Origin: Natribaculum breve
GTDB lineage: Archaea > Halobacteriota > Halobacteria > Halobacteriales > Natrialbaceae
NCBI RefSeq assembly: GCF_023008585.1
Contig: NZ_CP095391.1
Coordinates: forward strand, 558,001-622,000
Length of the DNA: 64,000 nt
Reading direction: 5' to 3'
Shown piece by piece: positions 33,264-43,171 of this stretch (positions are counted from its first letter, which is position 1; every line of letters starts with the position of its first letter). Below the pieces are notes generated by a model. It saw only the letters and a list, made by a program, of their open reading frames with translations. It searched no databases and was not told the DNA's origin. Made by a program: the position numbers and the translations under genes.

Positions 33264-33759
33264 AGTCGTGGGGTTCGACCGCCACAGACGGCCGAGGACC
33301 CGTCACAGACGGGCATCCCCACGTCGGGAGTTCCCTGGTCGGATGCCGGGGTTCGGGCCGAGCCAGTACGGCCCCCGACCGAGACAGTGGCTTTGGTGGG
33401 CTTGCCTCGGACTCGGTATCCCTGATTTCGTAGGGGATACCAATCAAGCTTACGGGATTCATCCCACGGCTAAAGCCCTGTCTCTTACCCACAAGTTGCG
33501 CCACCAGTCGCGGGCGATCCATCGGAGAGTGGCGATCGAGATACCAGTATTCAGCGCCTTTCGCCGGGTGAAATCCGTAATTGTGGATCCGAACGCAGTC
33601 GACTCGAGTACTACGCTCCGTACCGAGCGTCGATCTCGTCTCTCTTCCTGTGGGTCTCAGCTCGTGCTCGCCCGCCTCGAGAGCTTCCGAAACGCCACTT
33701 TCGCGGGACTCCGACGTATGGGTAAGAGACAGGGCTAAAGCCGTGGGCTTTCTCCCTGC
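33243..33759. mobile_element. PATE-like IS200/IS605 derivative, copy 1, with nested MITE
   Basis: Bounded by the hairpins cccacgac-tgaa-gtcgtggg (33253-33272) and cccacggc-taaa-gccgtggg (split by the MITE). The non-coding body between them is about 97% identical by eye to 61231-61450. Such palindrome-ended elements without transposase are known in haloarchaea as derivatives of IS200/IS605 units. Confidence 0.75.
33478..33732. mobile_element. 255-bp MITE with IS4-type ends, copy M1
   Basis: Ends ctgtctcttaccca and tgggtaagagacag, the same as those of the IS4-family IS at 41511-43171. The 10-bp duplication GGCTAAAGCC lies at 33468-33477 and 33733-33742, and the target is the loop of the PATE right-hand hairpin. 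Confidence 0.9.
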
Positions 33760-34834
33760 TTCCCCTTGTAAAATCGTGGAAGCATCACTCTCATATAACC
33801 TGGTTATGGTAGAGTTTGTGCCTGTTGAACCGACCGAAGAAGCTCCGCTGGGTCTATCGGTAGCGGAGTTTGCTGATGACGTTGTCGCAGTCCACGACGA
33901 CCCTCCACACACAGAGTGAATATCGCGGAGATGGCTCACCGAAGCTCGGTGTGAAGAAATCCCTGCTGCGGACGTCGAGTCGAAGAGATGCGTCGCAAAG
34001 AGCGGGCAACTGGCCGGGTCGATCCCCGAGAACGACTCGAGTGCGAGCAACTGGCGGAGATCAATCAGCAGGTATAGCAGGTGGCCGACAACGTTCAGGG
34101 TGCAGTCGGGCAGTCATCGCGAAGCGGATCGCCGGCCACGTCCTCGAGGGTGCGGACATGTTCGAGGACGTGAGCGCGACGAACGAAGAGTTCCGTCACG
34201 TAGCGGGGCCGATCGTTCCGACCGGCAAACTCGAGGAGGTCACAGGGACGCAATGGGAGTCGAGAGTAGGGCCTTCTCGTGCCGTTCAGGCCGGTTCTGA
34301 AGTGCATGTTTCTGGAACCACAGCGACCGGCGATGACGGAAATGTGGTCGGTAAGGACGACCCGTCTGAGCAGACGAGGCAGGCACCCCGGAGTATCGAA
34401 AGTGCCCTCCAAGGGACGGATGCCTCACTCGAGGACGTCGTCGGAACCAGACTGTTCGTCACGGATGTTGATAAATGGGAATCGATCGGCGATGCTCATA
34501 GCGAGGTGTTTGGTGGCGTTCGCCCGACGGCAGTATGGTGGAATGAACCGTCTGATCGAGCCTGATTCGCTGGTCAGGGTCGAAGCTGTCGCGATCGTCG
34601 CCGAGTAAGCGATCTCACTTTGCGAGTGACCGATACGCGCTGTGGATCTTGCACGTGTGCTATCGACCTCCTCATCTTCTAGCATGACCTGCGTGACCGA
34701 TACAGAGGTTGAGTTCAGCACGACAAAGTCGGTTATTTAACGTCGAAATCAGTGAATGATCCACTCGCTACACGCACGGACTTTTCGGTACTCCTATTCC
34801 CAAGAGATTTGTCCATACATGAAAACAAAACACT
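33760..34834. other. Decayed region between the PATE element and a lipoprotein gene
   Basis: Apart from the RidA-like remnant, no gene is recognised. A 37-codon acidic frame at 33806-33919 (MVEFVPVEPTEEAPLGL...) may be a small protein or a remnant. Confidence 0.45.
34250..34608 (+). pseudogene. RidA/YjgF-like protein, frameshifted
   Basis: The frame reads ESRVGPSRAVQAGSEVHVSGTTATG...ASLEDVVGTRLFVTDVDKWESIGDAHSEVFGGVRPTAV, clearly RidA-like, then shifts. The terminal RLIEPDSLVRVEAVAIVAE continues in the next frame. The start codon is also missing, so the gene is dead. Confidence 0.75.
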
Positions 34835-35290
34835 ATGAATCGACGCTCGTATCTCGTACTTGGGGTTACTATCGGTACCTCTGGTTGCCTCGAGTTCTTC
34901 GATCAGGAGGTGTATCTCGGTGGTTTACGTCTCGAAAACACCAGTGAGGCGGACCACAGTGTAGAGATACGGGTCCGAAAAGATGGGGGACAAGTTCACG
35001 AAAGCACCGTGGACATTTCCGGTATGGAAGACGACGAGAACGTACTGAGCACGGAGTTCGTGGAGTGTGAATGGCCGAACGACGAATCCGGTGAATTTGA
35101 AATTGCTGCGCGTCTGACCGGTGACGACTCGTGGGTAGAAACGACATCAGACGATACGGAAGGCGACGACTCCTGTCAGATGGTGTTCCTACGCATTGAA
35201 GAGACTGGTACACTCTGGTTCAACTGGGACGACTGCGAGCGCTACGAAGCGGAGAATCCAGATACCGTCTGCGGCTACGGCACTGGATAG
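34835..35290 (+). CDS. Predicted lipoprotein, unknown function
   Basis: 151 residues. MNRRSYLVLGVTIGTSGCLEF contains a lipobox-like TSGC with Cys18; the mature part is acidic with LENTSEADHSVEIRVRKDG, an Ig-like beta pattern found in many haloarchaeal surface lipoproteins. It should be anchored at the outer face of the membrane. Confidence 0.7.
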   Translation: MNRRSYLVLGVTIGTSGCLEFFDQEVYLGGLRLENTSEADHSVEIRVRKDGGQVHESTVDISGMEDDENVLSTEFVECEWPNDESGEFEIAARLTGDDSWVETTSDDTEGDDSCQMVFLRIEETGTLWFNWDDCERYEAENPDTVCGYGTG

Positions 35291-35510
35291 GTACGACTAT
35301 CCAAAACGTTCGTTCAATACCGACTGAGACTCAGTGGGCAGGTTGTTCTTGTTTATGTACATATAGTTATCCTGCACTGGTCGATCACTACACTTCGCAG
35401 ATCGGCTCTCAGCCAACGCCGCATTCGCGCTTTGCATCTTGCACGTTTTTCAACCTGCTCGGACTTTGTCAGATAGTGTGTGGTAATAACACGCGAAATC
35501 TTGGGCCACC

Positions 35511-35712
35511 GTGCACGTCTCGGTGGATCTCTTGTTCACGCCAGTTGCTGTCGTGGACGACGACAACTTGCGTGACGAGATCCGCTTACCAAACGACCGT
35601 CTCGACGAACTCGCCGAACAGTACGCCGGTGGCGAAACAGTGATCGAAGCATCCGGACGACCGTCCGGTGTACGAGATGCTCGACGAGCATCTCGACGCT
35701 CCTAACTGTTGA
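35511..35712 (+). pseudogene. IS110-family transposase N-terminal remnant
   Basis: MHVSVDLLFTPVAVVDDDNL...RLPNDRLDELAEQYAGGETVIEASG matches the start of IS110-type transposases. A frame change then leads to YEMLDEHLDAPN-like codons before the similarity ends. Confidence 0.55.
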
Positions 35713-35733
35713 TAGGTGTCGGTGTACTCGTAG

Positions 35734-35958
35734 CTATCCCGCGAGTTCGGCGACCTCGAGGAGGAGTCCGGGAACAGCAATGAGGAGAAAGCCGACGGCA
35801 ACGAGGAAAAGCGGAACGAGAAGAGCGATTTCGGTGAACAGCCAGATGCCGATTCCTGCAAGGATGGCAAGCACACCGAGGACGCGAAATACCCACGTAA
35901 CGAGCCCCTCGAGTTCTGAGTCCGCGAGCAGATCCAGTACGTCGAGTAGTTCGTCCAT
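35734..35958 (-). CDS. Small two-helix membrane protein
   Basis: 74 residues, MDELLDVLDLLADSELEG then two adjacent hydrophobic helices (about 23-42 and 45-68). No family function known; the ORF is intact and of typical haloarchaeal composition. Confidence 0.6.
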   Translation of the reverse strand: MDELLDVLDLLADSELEGLVTWVFRVLGVLAILAGIGIWLFTEIALLVPLFLVAVGFLLIAVPGLLLEVAELAG

Positions 35959-36158
35959 ATGCGTTCTGACGTCCGATCCCTGTTAAAACTATTTGACTAT
36001 CCTATAAGCTGATTTATCAAAATTCGGGGTGGAACCAACCCCTGAATCACCTCGAGGTCGAGCCCCGAAGTGCTCCGAACGACCTGTGGAATCGGTAGCA
36101 GCACTGAATTAGACGAGTCTAAAAATCAGATTAGGTAGAAAACTTTTTATCATTATAC

Positions 36159-37181
36159 TCACGGACATAAGTACGTAAAGACATCTGGCACGTTGATCTC
36201 GTCCAGTGCACAGAGAGCAGCATCACGAAGTTCGTCAAGCGTTTCGAATAGGCGGTTGCCGAGTGATTGATCGAGTTGTCGCCAGCACTCTTCCGCGGGG
36301 TTCAGCTCTGGTGAACCCCGCGGAAGGTAACACAGTTCGATCGGAGTACCTTCAACGAACTCTTGGACTCTGTTCGCCGTGAAATACGAGGCGTTGTCGA
36401 GGACAACGCAGATTTTCTCGCCGAACTCGGTCTGGAGAGCGTCCAGAAAACGAATCGTCGTGTCGCTGTTGAAGTTCTCTTCGCAGGGGAGAAAGAACGT
36501 CTCATCAGTATCGCTGACTGCACCGAGAAGTTTGATGCTGTCCCACGCGCCCGTCACCGGGAGTGACGGGCGCTCACCCTTGGGAAACCATGCGTGAATC
36601 AGTGTCGAGAGAACCTGTCGCGTCTGATCAATGGCTAAGATCGTGTATTCGTCGTCCAGGTTGTCGCGCTTTTTTTTGAACCCGTCTTGCCATGCTTCCT
36701 GTGCTCTCTCATCGGATTTGTGAAACTCCGGCCGGGCTGTCTTCCAGGACAGCCCGGCCTCGGTCATCAATCGTCGAACGTGACGCTCACTGTACTCAAC
36801 GTCGAATTCCTCGGCGAGATAGTGACGAGCTAGTGGAACGGACCACGCAGGCGCGTCAAGTCCAACTTCCTCTGGAGACTTGTGAAGCGCTTCAACGAAC
36901 TGTTCATGCTCTTTGTCGGAGAGTTTTGAGGGCCTTCCTGAACGGTGCTCGTCGTAGACGACCTCCTCGAACGGCTCGTCGGCGAGCCGTTCGAGTCGAT
37001 CAAGCCACCGCGAGAGCCAGCCAGCAGTGTATCCATAGCGTTCAGCGACCTCTTGTAGCGTTGCACCGTCTTCTTCAAGGTAATTGATCGCCGCCATGAG
37101 CCGTTGTGATGGCTTTTTTCCCTCGACCTCCGCCAAGGCCTGGCGGAGGTCTTCGGTAGAGACGTTGTCGAGAGAGGTCAT
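36159..37181 (-). CDS. IS630-family transposase
   Basis: 340 residues. The N-terminal HTH region (TLQEVAERYGYTAGWLSRWLDRL) and a second winged part (SERHVRRLMTEAGLSWKTARP) precede the DDE domain: ILAIDQTRQ (Asp), CVVLDNASYF (Asp) and LPRGSPELNPAEECWRQL (Glu). The frame is intact. The element ends were not resolved by eye. Confidence 0.92.
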   Translation of the reverse strand: MTSLDNVSTEDLRQALAEVEGKKPSQRLMAAINYLEEDGATLQEVAERYGYTAGWLSRWLDRLERLADEPFEEVVYDEHRSGRPSKLSDKEHEQFVEALHKSPEEVGLDAPAWSVPLARHYLAEEFDVEYSERHVRRLMTEAGLSWKTARPEFHKSDERAQEAWQDGFKKKRDNLDDEYTILAIDQTRQVLSTLIHAWFPKGERPSLPVTGAWDSIKLLGAVSDTDETFFLPCEENFNSDTTIRFLDALQTEFGEKICVVLDNASYFTANRVQEFVEGTPIELCYLPRGSPELNPAEECWRQLDQSLGNRLFETLDELRDAALCALDEINVPDVFTYLCP

Positions 37182-37225
37182 ATCGGAGTAACGTGCTTTT
37201 CTTTGAAATATTTTTGGCTGACAGT

Positions 37226-37320
37226 ATCAAAACGAAGCGCTCGCTCGGCAATGCCTTACGAGCGCCAGGTTGGTATCGACAGTTCCGTGAAATCGTTTTC
37301 ATGGTCGCCATCAGTGAACT
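37226..37320 (+). pseudogene. 3' fragment of an IS5 transposase
   Basis: Encodes TKRSLGNALRAPGWYRQFREIVFMVAI, nearly the same as the C-terminal region of the transposase at 23395-24219. The rest of the element is missing. Confidence 0.7.
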
Positions 37321-37376
37321 ACCCTGCCCTACTCGCTCACGTTCGTTCGCTCCTTGAGGAAGGGGGCTTAGCACCC

Positions 37377-38123
37377 TCACCAAACCGCTAATTTGGTGGG
37401 AATGAGACTGCTGCTGAGCTGGATCTCGTACCCTTTCCAGTGAGAGATCATAAGTAGGGCAGTCGCTTCCGGTGCCATAACACGTTCAACAACGTTCTCC
37501 TCACTCGAAGACCGAGAGTGGTACTCTACCATGGTAATTATACCCTCAGTCATCTGTTCCACATTTTCGTCGCGAACCCCACGAGTGAAGCTCAAGATCG
37601 CGTTGCCGTACAAAGCGGAAACTTCTGGTTTTTCCGTATTGACTGCAACAAGTCCTTCAAGCACCCACTCGCGAATATCGTCCAAGACCGTGTCCGCCAA
37701 ACAGCCCGAAAAATAATACCGGTCATCATCAGGATCGCCAGGCTCGACATCTACCGTTTCGGTTATTTCGGTGATCTCGTGGGCGAACGCCTGTGTCGAA
37801 TCCGGATCACCAGCAAGAGAGGCGTTATACAGGCCACGGGCAAGCGTCAGCGTCGTTGGGACTGTCACGTCACTTTCCTCAGCGCTTCGTTGATAGTATT
37901 CTGCTGCCCTTCGAAAGTGGTCCTGTGCCTGTTCTATCTGACCCACATATATGGACAGTATACCAGCGCTATTGTGTTTGCTTGCTAACCCAGAAAAGAA
38001 TGTAGAGAGACCTTCTCTAACCTTCTGTTCCTCGTACAATCGTTCGTGTTTCTCAGCTCGAGATTGATATCGCTCAAGCTGTTTGATGGCACGGTCGTGT
38101 TGCTCCTCTGTAAACTCGACCAT
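37377..38123 (-). CDS. Helical repeat protein, possibly Imm49-like
   Basis: 248 residues, mostly alpha-helical with TPR-like spacing (YVGQIEQAQDHFRRAAEYYQRS) and a C-terminal MAPEATALLMISHWKGYEIQL segment that resembles the end of Imm49-type immunity proteins. That assignment is tentative; no toxin gene is adjacent. AT-richer than the chromosomal genes. Confidence 0.6.
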   Translation of the reverse strand: MVEFTEEQHDRAIKQLERYQSRAEKHERLYEEQKVREGLSTFFSGLASKHNSAGILSIYVGQIEQAQDHFRRAAEYYQRSAEESDVTVPTTLTLARGLYNASLAGDPDSTQAFAHEITEITETVDVEPGDPDDDRYYFSGCLADTVLDDIREWVLEGLVAVNTEKPEVSALYGNAILSFTRGVRDENVEQMTEGIITMVEYHSRSSSEENVVERVMAPEATALLMISHWKGYEIQLSSSLIPTKLAVW

Positions 38124-38512
38124 TGTGAGTTGTCGAATAGGGGGTACGGCGTCGGGACCATAGTCCTTTGGAGCGCGTTCGACGTCGTAGATAGCGAACG
38201 TCAGGACGCCTTCTCGGAACCGTCTGGTATCGAGGTCGCCGAGGAATCTGAGATGAGGTCATAGCGACGTGTTCAGAGTATGTCAACCGAGAAAGGAGAA
38301 CGGAGAGGGACGTGCACCAGTGTGATGAAAGCGGGCTCGAGGGACACACGGATTCGAAGGCAGACCACGTGTTCCTCGACCGCGAACTCGGGACGAGAAG
38401 CAGACCGATAGCCCGACCCGCACACCGTGGGTGAGACCAGCAAATCGTTCCCTGGTCGTTTGTGCAGTTGACTCGAAGAGCCTATCATTACAGATGGCGA
38501 ACGATTTCGACG
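38124..38512. other. No gene recognised
   Basis: A short frame near 38160-38264 (IVLWSAFDVVDSERQDAFSE) looks protein-like but has no start or family; otherwise nothing is seen. Confidence 0.4.
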
Positions 38513-38701
38513 ATGCAGTTCGCTCTCCTCGACTGGAACCTGGAGCGAATAACGAGAATCGGTGGTAGCGCTGTCGCTGTTTTTCTGGCGCTTCGTCTCG
38601 CAGATGGTTTTCTGCAGGGGCTGGGAGTCGCGGTTGTGCTGACGATAGTCCTCGATATTCCGTGGTGGCTACACACCTGCTCCGCCGGGCGAGGCGAATG
38701 A
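38513..38701 (+). CDS. Small membrane protein (62 residues)
   Basis: MQFALLDWNLERITRIGG followed by two hydrophobic segments and IPWWLHTCSAGRGE. It may be functionally tied to the larger membrane protein that begins 74 bases downstream on the same strand. Confidence 0.55.
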   Translation: MQFALLDWNLERITRIGGSAVAVFLALRLADGFLQGLGVAVVLTIVLDIPWWLHTCSAGRGE

Positions 38702-38774
38702 TACAGTTGCGGTTGCGTGGACGGTCGCTACGGAAACGCTCATCTAGCGAGTCACAGTGCTTGGGCTCTACAAT

Positions 38775-40061
38775 ATGACCGATAATCGCTTCCGTCGCGC
38801 TGGCGCATTGGCTGTCGATCTCGTCGCGCTCGTGGCGGTCCTGTTCCATCCGTTTTCGCTGTACGTCGTGCTGTTGCTCTACTGGGGAGACGTAATCGGA
38901 GGGACGGTTCGGCGGTTCTGTCAGACGGTGGTTGCAGCTCCACGCGAGGAGTACTCGCCAACGGGGCCACCAGCAATGCGCCGGAACGGCGACCCGAACC
39001 CGTTCAGATTTTTGACCCCGAAGTTCGGGACCGTCCAGCCGGTCGATTGGTTGCCGCCGATCGCGGTGCACAACCTCAAGCCGGCCGTGGTCGGGCTGTT
39101 CACTGCAGTACCGCTGACCGCCTTCGCGATTGGGCTGACGGCGACGGTCCTCAAGCCGCCGTTCACTATCGGGTCGGAACCGACGCTCGAGATACTGGCT
39201 GCCGGTGGTCTCGCGATCGTCGTGAAACACGGCTGGGCCTTTCGGCGGTTCGTCCACTCGATTCGCCCACCTGCCAGGAGGATTCTCCCGAGCGTACGAT
39301 GGCTTGGGCCGATTCTGATGGCGCTTCCGGTCGTCGCCGTCGACACCGTTCACGCGGGGGCCGACTTCGATCCCTCGACCGGGTTCACCACGATTGCAGT
39401 CGTCCTCGTCGGAGGGCGGATCGCGTACGAGACACACCGAGAGTCGCCGCCGACGGGAGCGGATTCGGCCGAGCTTCTGGAACCGACGGGCCGACCGACT
39501 GAGCGGTTCCGAACCGACCGGCAGGCGGTCCGACTCGCAGGAGTCATCGACGGGCTCGTTCCCCGAATCGAGTGGGAGATGCTCAACATTTTTTCTCGAG
39601 TTGCGGCCCTTTTCTCGGTGGCTCTCGTGGGGTTCGTCGGCGCGTTCATCGGTGGACCGACGGCAGCCGTCGTCGGGATTGGCGGTGCACTCGTCGGAGT
39701 TGTAATCAGCTTCGTACTCGCGGGAATCGTTCACTTCGAGTTGGCCTTCGGGGCGATGGAGTACCGGCTGTACGACGACGAATTGGTCGCATACGACACA
39801 CGACTCGACGCCGTTCAGTGGCGTGTCCCGCTGGACGCGATCCGGAACGTGTCTGTCGAGCGGGGGTTCTGGACAGGACCGCCCGGCACGGACGCGGCGA
39901 CAGTCACGCTCGACCGGTCTGATCTGGCTATCGAGCAGTCGCCATACGGATTCTACCGGCAGACACTTCCGTACGTCGAGACACCCGCACGCGTCGCCGA
40001 TCGACTTCGTCGAGAACTCGAGCCGACAGAGCGACGACGGCAGGCGACCTCGAGACGGTAA
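38775..40061 (+). CDS. DUF6498-type membrane protein with C-terminal PH-like domain
   Basis: 428 residues from ATG 38775. Multiple hydrophobic segments (residues 5-35, 95-150, 180-225 and 265-320) include VVLLLYWGDVIGG, typical of DUF6498. The C-terminal 100 residues (MEYRLYDDELVAYDTRLDAVQWRVPL...VTLDRSDLAIEQS) look like a bacterial PH domain. Function unknown. Confidence 0.75.
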   Translation: MTDNRFRRAGALAVDLVALVAVLFHPFSLYVVLLLYWGDVIGGTVRRFCQTVVAAPREEYSPTGPPAMRRNGDPNPFRFLTPKFGTVQPVDWLPPIAVHNLKPAVVGLFTAVPLTAFAIGLTATVLKPPFTIGSEPTLEILAAGGLAIVVKHGWAFRRFVHSIRPPARRILPSVRWLGPILMALPVVAVDTVHAGADFDPSTGFTTIAVVLVGGRIAYETHRESPPTGADSAELLEPTGRPTERFRTDRQAVRLAGVIDGLVPRIEWEMLNIFSRVAALFSVALVGFVGAFIGGPTAAVVGIGGALVGVVISFVLAGIVHFELAFGAMEYRLYDDELVAYDTRLDAVQWRVPLDAIRNVSVERGFWTGPPGTDAATVTLDRSDLAIEQSPYGFYRQTLPYVETPARVADRLRRELEPTERRRQATSRR

Positions 40062-40244
40062 CCGTACCAATCTCGAGGAGATCGAACCGGTGAAGCTGCC
40101 GATAAATGGCATCGACACAACGTGACGGGGAACTCGAGGCCTTGCAGGAAATCACTCACTCGAGTGCGTCGATTCTCGACACCATCGGGAACGAAGCGTC
40201 GAACGCCCGGACGTCGAAGCGCTCACGGAACGCATTCCCGAGGG

Positions 40245-41300
40245 TCACAGTTCGATTACGTCGGCCCGATCGAATTCGACCAGAACCGGCGAGTCCTCGT
40301 CATACTGCGTTCGAGAGTGCTCGACGACGGTGAGTGAAACGCCGTCGATTCGGACCTCGTATCGCGTCCGATCTCCGAGGAAGGTCGCCCGCTCGACAGT
40401 CCCCCGTGCGCGCGTGTCTCGATCGGAGTGTGCGAGCTGTCGGTCACCGTCGGTCGCCGCGACGGGCTGCAGACGGAAGTCTTCAGGGCGAATACCGACC
40501 CTGGCTGCCTGGTCAACGTCGCCGTGGCCGAATACTCGAGTCAGTATCGCCGGCGAGAACGCGTTCAGTTCGCCGACGAAAGTCGCGACGAACTCGTTGA
40601 CCGGCGATCGATAGACGTCACGTGGAGACCCGACTTGCTGGAGTTGGCCGTCACGCAAGATTGCGATGCGATCTGCAATCTGCATCGCAGCGTGCTGATC
40701 GTGCGTCACGTAAATCGTCGTGACACCAACTTCGGACTGAATTCGATCCAGTTCCGACAGGAGATGGCGTTTCAACTGTGCATCCAGACTCGACAGGGGT
40801 TCGTCGAGCAGGAGCAACGACGGATCGGGGGCCAGCGCTCGAGCGAGGGCGACGCGTTGCCGTTGGCCACCGCTCAGGTCCCCCGGGTATCGGTCCTCGT
40901 ATCCGTCCAGTTCGACGAGCGAGAGGACCTCCGCAACGCGGGCACGTGCGTCGGCCCGTTGCGTTCCGGTCGCAACGAGTGGGAAGCTGACGTTTTCACG
41001 GACGGTTTTGTGCGGCCAGAGTGCGAAGTTCTGGAAGACCATTCCGACGTCCCGATCCTGCGGTCGCATCTGGATCGAGTCAGAAGAGACTGGTCGTTCG
41101 GCGAGTGCGATCTGGCCACCGGCTACCGGTTCGAGGCCGGCAATAGCACGCATCAGGGTCGATTTGCCGCTCCCGCTCGGTCCGACGATGGAGAGGACTT
41201 CACTTTCGGTGATGTCGATCGAGACGTCTCGGACGACCTCGACGTCGCCGTAGCTGACTGTGACGTCCGTCAGTTCGAGGATGGAGTTTCTGGTAGTCAT
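40245..41300 (-). CDS. ABC importer ATP-binding protein (PotA/FbpC type)
   Basis: 351 residues. Walker A GPSGSGKST, Q-loop FQNFALWPHKTV, signature LSGGQRQR, Walker B LLLLDEP, switch His in VTHDQ, and a C-terminal TOBE domain (GIRPEDFRL...). The family powers uptake of ferric iron, thiamine, polyamines or phosphonates. Its start overlaps the permease stop, but that permease is truncated by an IS4 element and no binding protein is in view, so the system is probably inactive here. Confidence 0.93.
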   Translation of the reverse strand: MTTRNSILELTDVTVSYGDVEVVRDVSIDITESEVLSIVGPSGSGKSTLMRAIAGLEPVAGGQIALAERPVSSDSIQMRPQDRDVGMVFQNFALWPHKTVRENVSFPLVATGTQRADARARVAEVLSLVELDGYEDRYPGDLSGGQRQRVALARALAPDPSLLLLDEPLSSLDAQLKRHLLSELDRIQSEVGVTTIYVTHDQHAAMQIADRIAILRDGQLQQVGSPRDVYRSPVNEFVATFVGELNAFSPAILTRVFGHGDVDQAARVGIRPEDFRLQPVAATDGDRQLAHSDRDTRARGTVERATFLGDRTRYEVRIDGVSLTVVEHSRTQYDEDSPVLVEFDRADVIEL

Positions 41301-41510
41301 GCTGTCATGAGTTGCTCGAAGTCGACTGCCGTCAGTCGTTTCACTGCGAGAATCCCCACGAGAAGTACCGCGGACACGATAACGAGAAGGGCTGCCGCTC
41401 GAGAGTAGAGTTCGGGGTCCTGCGGGGCGTTCAGCATATAGAAGATCTGGTACATGATCGGTGGTGCGTCGGTGATCGACGAAAGAGAGACTGTCCCCTG
41501 CGTGAACGGC
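41297..41510 (-). pseudogene. ABC permease, C-terminal fragment left by the IS4 element
   Basis: Reads FTQGTVSLSSITDAPPIMYQIFY...LYSRAAALLVIVSAVLLVGILAVKRLTAVDF, the last loop and helix of a binding-protein-dependent permease. The frame enters the IS end at 41511. The other about 470 residues are absent. Confidence 0.85.
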
Positions 41511-43171
41511 TGTCTCTTACCCATAACTCATCTCTACTGAGAAAAATCAACCAAATTCCGCCCGATATGAATAGATCAGTCAGGAAGGAATCATTATTGA
41601 TACTGGCTTACGACTTTCAGAGGCTGGACAGTCTGTGACCCTGAACAAAAGCTGGATTCACGGAGAGTCTCGCTGAATGAGCGGCTGTGGCGCTCATTCA
41701 GCACCCAGTTCGTAGCCTTCTGCCCACATGCGGAGCTTCTGAAGCCCTTTCCACATCGTCTCCCAGCCTGGAGGAGGATCTGAACCGCGGTCTAAATATC
41801 CGCCAAGCTTCGCCACATGTACCGCGTAGGCTTTCCCGCTTTGACCGCTCAGTTCTGGAAATTTCGTTTCCAGAACTGCGCGTTCGGCCTCGCTTAACAA
41901 GATCTCTGGAGCAACTGAACTCTCTCCACGGGCTAGCTCTCGTAACTCCAAGACCTTCCAGGCAATCACTGAATACACGCTCAACAACACTTCCATACGC
42001 TCCCACGTTTGCAGTTGCCGTTCTTCGATTTTACAACCGCTCTTCAGCACCTTGTGCCAGTCTTCGATCCGCCAGCGAAGGCCGTAGTACTCGATAATGG
42101 CTAGAATATCGTCGAACGTTTCGACCGATTCAGTGGTGAGTAACACCCACTGAATCGGATCGCCAGTCCCATTGACTTCATCCACTCTCACCACATTCAC
42201 TTTGACGGACCCTTCTTGATCCGGATTATTTCGCGGTGCGCGCAACTCACAGGTTCCTGCAGTGATTGAGACTTCGGCTGTTCTGGCTTCTCGTCCACCG
42301 CCTTGTTGAATCTCGATGGAGTTGCGACCTCGTTCTGCGAGGTCGCTACTCCAATCGAAGAGTTTCCCACCTTCACCACCTTCTGTCAAGACTCGTCGGT
42401 TTTGATTGGCTCGAACAACGAAACCAGCGTTAGCACTCTCCTTGCTCAGTTCCTCGTACAACGAGAAGGCGTCCCCACCTCGGTCATGGACAAAAATCGG
42501 ACGCACGTCTTCGGGAAGCCACTCGGCGGCTTCCCTATCCCCACGCAACCACTTTTCATGCTCGTTCTCAAGGAGAATTGGGTCGTCTTTGCCGTTTGTG
42601 CTGTAAGTGTTGCCCGCCTGTTGGTCCTCGACCAGCACCTGCTGGTCGATGACCCCAGTCATCTGCTGCGTGTCTGGGCGAATACCAACGGAAGTGTGTA
42701 ATTTGACGCCTTCTACGTCGATATCTGAGGAACTAATATCTCCAAGACCGTCCTTGGCTGGGTGGCGAGGAAAGGTGAGATACGTCGTGTCGGAGACGAC
42801 CAACAGCTCGTCTCCGCCACTCACCCGTGATCGCTGTGACTGCCTGTGAGCAGAGAGAATCTCGGTCGGTTCCACACTCTCATTATCGCAAAATCGGTAT
42901 GTAGCCTTTGTGGACGCCCAGTCCTCGCAGGAAGCCGGGATGGACTCGGCAGGTGAACTGCCGAGTTCATCCCCGAGTTGGACCAATCGATCGGTAAGAC
43001 GCTTGTCTCCGAACTCCGCTGCCCGAAACTCCGTCCGAATCCAACCTGATACATCCATGTCACACAACTCCCCGTCATCGTTCAGATCAGGTCGCCAACT
43101 CCGCTGATCTCGTCCCATCTCCCAGCCTCAACTTCTCAGCTACGGGAATAGAATTTGTGGGTAAGAGACAG
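41511..43171 (-). mobile_element. IS4-family insertion sequence with Tn5-like ends (1661 bp)
   Basis: Ends ctgtctcttaccca and tgggtaagagacag. The first 10 bases equal those of the Tn5 mosaic end. There is no target duplication, and an IS200/IS605 unit abuts the right end while a truncated permease abuts the left, consistent with an adjacent deletion. Confidence 0.9.
41694..43118 (-). CDS. IS4-family (Tn5-like) transposase
   Basis: Up to 474 residues; MDVSGWIRTEFRAAEFGDKRL at residue 21 is a likely start. ATYRFCDNESVEPTEILSAHR matches the N-terminal domain of Tn5-type enzymes, LLVVSDTTYLTF holds the first Asp, and Y-GL-R-WRI-E-DWHKVL-K is the YREK signature with the catalytic Glu. It shares its ends with three 255-bp MITEs in the window and probably mobilises them. 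Confidence 0.92.
   Translation of the reverse strand: MGRDQRSWRPDLNDDGELCDMDVSGWIRTEFRAAEFGDKRLTDRLVQLGDELGSSPAESIPASCEDWASTKATYRFCDNESVEPTEILSAHRQSQRSRVSGGDELLVVSDTTYLTFPRHPAKDGLGDISSSDIDVEGVKLHTSVGIRPDTQQMTGVIDQQVLVEDQQAGNTYSTNGKDDPILLENEHEKWLRGDREAAEWLPEDVRPIFVHDRGGDAFSLYEELSKESANAGFVVRANQNRRVLTEGGEGGKLFDWSSDLAERGRNSIEIQQGGGREARTAEVSITAGTCELRAPRNNPDQEGSVKVNVVRVDEVNGTGDPIQWVLLTTESVETFDDILAIIEYYGLRWRIEDWHKVLKSGCKIEERQLQTWERMEVLLSVYSVIAWKVLELRELARGESSVAPEILLSEAERAVLETKFPELSGQSGKAYAVHVAKLGGYLDRGSDPPPGWETMWKGLQKLRMWAEGYELGAE

Noticed and set aside
38283-40118. 611-codon reverse frame
   Set aside because: Antisense shadow of the DUF6498-type membrane gene: Arg/Pro/Glu-rich with no domain.
40106-40244. 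Short ORF between the DUF6498 gene and the ABC ATPase
   Set aside because: MASTQRDGELEALQEITHSS looks protein-like but loses sense after about 35 codons; too little to call.
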